From: Acidobacteriaceae bacterium
GTDB taxonomy: Bacteria > Acidobacteriota > Terriglobia > Terriglobales > Acidobacteriaceae
Reading direction: 5' to 3'
DNA: 32,650 bases
Assembly: GCA_025355505.1 (NCBI GenBank)
Contig: JANXZM010000087.1
Span: 1 to 32,650 of the forward strand
Shown piece after piece: positions 31,147-32,650 of this stretch (its first letter is position 1; the number at the start of each line of letters is the position of its first letter). Under the pieces are notes generated by a model. That model was given only the letters and a program-made list of their open reading frames with translations, was not told the origin of the DNA and did no database searches. Made by a program: the position numbers and the translations under genes.

Positions 31147-31869
31147 CTACCAGCCCGCTTTGATCTCAACCGCCTTGTCGTTCTGAAAAGTGATCGCCAG
31201 CCGCTTTCCGCCATTCGGGTAACGCAGAGTTCTCCACCCATAGTCGCCCGAACCCTGCGGAATGCCCATCCCAATCGCGAAGCCCGCCTGCAACTCGCTC
31301 ATCCCCGCCTGCACTTCGTGAGCGTCAATTTTCTTCCACACATCCGCCGGCCAGTGCCTATACAGATCGCGCGGATCTTCAATGAAGAAAATGTCGTCGG
31401 AGTAAATCTTGAAGTCGCCCCCCTTCTCCGCTCCAATCGGCACCCCATAGGTCTTGCCCGCCAGCGCAAAGCTCGCCAGCACCTGCTTCATCCCCGGAGC
31501 CTGCGGAGAAACATCCATCACCACGTCCTGAACCGCAAGCTTCTGCAAAGGCAGCAGCGTCCCCGCCTCATGCCCAAAATCCGCCTTGTGCCGCTCCCGA
31601 TCGTACGGATAGTACGTCAGTTGATAACCGACCTTCACCCATACCGGCTGCGCGGTCAACTGGCGCGCCGACTTCAGGTCATAAGCGTGCAACTTCTTCG
31701 GCGTGACGTAGTAGTCCGCCTTCAGCACCGTTTCCCGCTTGGGCTTCGCCTCGTCTTTGAGCGCCTCGCCCCGCTCGTACACGATATAGGCCGCCCGCCC
31801 GCCCGCAACCACGATGGCGAGCGCCAGAAAGACTTGCAGTTTTTTCTGAAACTCCGGATCAATGGCCAT
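31147..31869 (-). CDS. Membrane-anchored protein with BamE/SmpA-like C-terminus
   Basis: A 240-residue protein with a single N-terminal transmembrane helix (about residues 10-28: KLQVFLALAIVVAGGRAAYI) and a periplasmic body. I do not recognise the middle (about 40-185), which is rich in Tyr and Asp (DYYVTPKKLHAYDLKSARQL). The last 50 residues read VQAGMSELQAGFAIGMGIPQ, then YGWRTLRYPNGGKRLAITF, the order of the SmpA/OmlA (BamE) fold: a 'GM(S/T)xxxxxxxxG' helix and a 'Y.NGGK...TF' hairpin. It is not a lipoprotein, since no lipobox is seen. Neighbours: the M64 peptidase gene starts 15 bases downstream, suggesting a joint unit. Function unknown. Confidence 0.78.
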   Translation of the reverse strand: MAIDPEFQKKLQVFLALAIVVAGGRAAYIVYERGEALKDEAKPKRETVLKADYYVTPKKLHAYDLKSARQLTAQPVWVKVGYQLTYYPYDRERHKADFGHEAGTLLPLQKLAVQDVVMDVSPQAPGMKQVLASFALAGKTYGVPIGAEKGGDFKIYSDDIFFIEDPRDLYRHWPADVWKKIDAHEVQAGMSELQAGFAIGMGIPQGSGDYGWRTLRYPNGGKRLAITFQNDKAVEIKAGW

Positions 31870-31957
31870 GATCTAAAGGATGGTAACCTTTAATCGCCCG
31901 CATAATCATTTAGACTATAAACAAGCTTCCTAAGTATTCGGTCCCCAAAGGAAATTC

Positions 31958-32275
31958 ATGCCCCTAGCCCAGGATGACGTTCTAAACGCACTCAAGCAGT
32001 GCTACGATCCCGAAATCCCCGTCAACATCGTCGATCTCGGCTTGATTTATGACATCCGCTTCGACGACCTACCGGAAGGTCAACAGGACGTCACCGTCGA
32101 CATGACCCTCACCGCCCAGGGCTGCCCCGAGCACGTCAACATCAGCGCCCAGGTCAAGTCGCGCATCGAGCAACTCCCGGGCGTCCGCAACGCCAACGTC
32201 AACGTCATCTGGGAACCCCCGTGGACTCCCGAACGCATAAGCCCCGACGCCCGCAAACAACTGGGAATCGACTGA
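31958..32275 (+). CDS. sufT: SufT/MIP18-family Fe-S cluster assembly protein
   Basis: A 105-residue cytoplasmic protein of the DUF59/MIP18 family, members of which (SufT, PaaD, CIA2) help build or deliver iron-sulfur clusters. Family blocks are intact: CYDPEIPVNIVDLGLIYDI, VTVDMTLTAQGCPEH with the conserved Cys, VKSRIEQLPGVRNANVNVIW, and EPPWTPERISPDARKQLGI. The short form without extra domains and the closing WTPERIS fit SufT rather than the longer PaaD. The ATG at 31958 has AGGAAA about 8 bases upstream. Other suf genes are not in the window. The stop codon at 32273-32275 lies at the very start of a 135-bp tandem repeat. Confidence 0.93.
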   Translation: MPLAQDDVLNALKQCYDPEIPVNIVDLGLIYDIRFDDLPEGQQDVTVDMTLTAQGCPEHVNISAQVKSRIEQLPGVRNANVNVIWEPPWTPERISPDARKQLGID

Positions 32276-32534
32276 GACTCAAATTAACTCGTCATAAATA
32301 AGCCCTGTCATCCTGAGCAAAGCGAAGGACCTAATAAATAAACACTGTCATCCTGAGCAAAGCGAAGGACCTATGCACTCCCGCCCCCAGACCAAATGGC
32401 AATCCCCTGAGACTCAAATTAACTCGTCATAAATAAACCCTGTCATCCTGAGCAAAGCGAAGGACCTAATAAATAAACACTGTCATCCTGAGCGAAGCGA
32501 AGGACCTATGCACTCCCGCCCCCAGAGAAAATGG
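32272..32534. repeat. Two tandem 135-bp units carrying four TCATCCTGAGC(A/G)AAGCGAAGGACCT words
   Basis: Unit 1 spans 32272-32406; unit 2 starts at 32407 with the same ctgagactcaaattaactcg and stays alike to about 32534. Each holds two copies of the TCATCCTGAGC word (32306-32332, 32346-32372; 32441-32467, 32481-32507). The last copy has gcgaagcg instead of gcaaagcg. Unit 1 includes the sufT stop codon. The same word occurs inverted at 29542-29621. No protein is encoded. Confidence 0.9.
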
Positions 32535-32549
32535 TCCCGGGCCACACCA

Positions 32550-32650
32550 TCAATATTCTCCCAGCTCCTCAAACGCCTGCGCCGCCCGCTTTTCCGCCGA
32601 CTCCCCGATCTTGCTGCCGATCTTCATCGCCAGATCCAGAAACTTCGTTC
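32550..32650 (-). CDS. C-terminal end of an unidentified protein (partial)
   Basis: The gene begins beyond the right edge; only its last 32 codons are seen, ending with TGA at 32550-32552. The readable residues are TKFLDLAMKIGSKIGESAEK followed by RAAQAFEELGEY. The composition (amphipathic, Lys/Glu/Ala-rich, helix-forming) is protein-like, and the frame is the only open one reaching the edge on this strand. No family can be named. It would be convergent with sufT, with the tandem repeat lying between the two stop codons. Confidence 0.6.
   Translation of the reverse strand, partial: TKFLDLAMKIGSKIGESAEKRAAQAFEELGEY

Noticed and set aside
32272-32534. CRISPR array
   Set aside because: The repeated words are few, unevenly spaced within a single tandem duplication, and the 'spacers' are themselves repeated. 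No cas gene is present.

Overview
The window is a GC-rich chromosomal segment of a Gram-negative bacterium. It has lipid A genes (lpxD and an LpxL-type acyltransferase), apolipoprotein N-acyltransferase and an outer-membrane beta-barrel. Protein style (PilZ, an M64 peptidase, SYLF, a YfiT-type DinB protein, an ECF sigma factor with a Cys-rich partner, LuxR regulators with eroded receivers) and abundant short 'word' palindromes between genes suggest Acidobacteriota, probably Terriglobia near Koribacter. That placement is inference from gene style; there is no rRNA here to settle it. Most genes are core or housekeeping. I see no transposase, phage, CRISPR array or defence island.

Layout. 1-2.2 kb, minus strand: tRNA-Ser(GGA), bacterioferritin, a receiver/LuxR regulator without a phospho-acceptor Asp, and a PilZ protein. 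2.4-7.4 kb, minus: mrdA (PBP2), tldD and tldE in one run. 7.7-9.0 kb, plus: a secreted cyclase-fold protein lacking its metal motif, and a YfiT-like DinB protein. 9.2-10.6 kb, minus: a DUF218 membrane protein and tsaC. 10.7-13.0 kb, plus: a SpoU rRNA methyltransferase and rarA. 13.0-15.25 kb, minus: a tightly coupled trio (HD alarmone-hydrolase-like protein, unknown helical protein, CoA-binding protein). 15.35-18.1 kb, minus: lnt followed 3 nt later by prfB, which carries a programmed +1 frameshift. 18.2-20.8 kb, plus: a 48-residue membrane peptide and an APC permease with a long soluble tail. 21-24.8 kb: a secreted beta-propeller with a clear terminator, an outer-membrane protein, an ECF sigma factor overlapping a Cys-rich partner, and a secreted pilin-like protein. 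24.9-29.6 kb, plus: a second receiver-degenerate LuxR regulator, a SYLF protein, an LpxL-type acyltransferase, lpxD and a BioD/MobB-like P-loop NTPase. 29.7-32.65 kb: an M64 metallopeptidase and a BamE-like membrane protein (minus), a SufT/MIP18 protein (plus), a tandem repeat, and the C-terminus of an unidentified minus-strand gene running off the end.

Many genes serve the envelope: PBP2, Lnt, LpxD, the lauroyl-type acyltransferase, the OMP, SYLF and BamE-like proteins. A second group serves translation: prfB, tsaC, the rRNA methyltransferase and tRNA-Ser.

The least explained layer is repetitive DNA. A 93-bp element with about 20-bp imperfect inverted ends occurs twice, 6,765 bp apart, with one mismatch. 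Several hairpin families share a leader or a loop but have different stem sequences, and two of these hairpins sit in frame inside tldE and rarA. A perfect 24-bp hairpin lies just upstream of the acyltransferase start codon, and repeats provide the stop codon of at least one gene. I regard this hairpin layer as the best candidate for something under-described; no wholly new enzyme system is evident.
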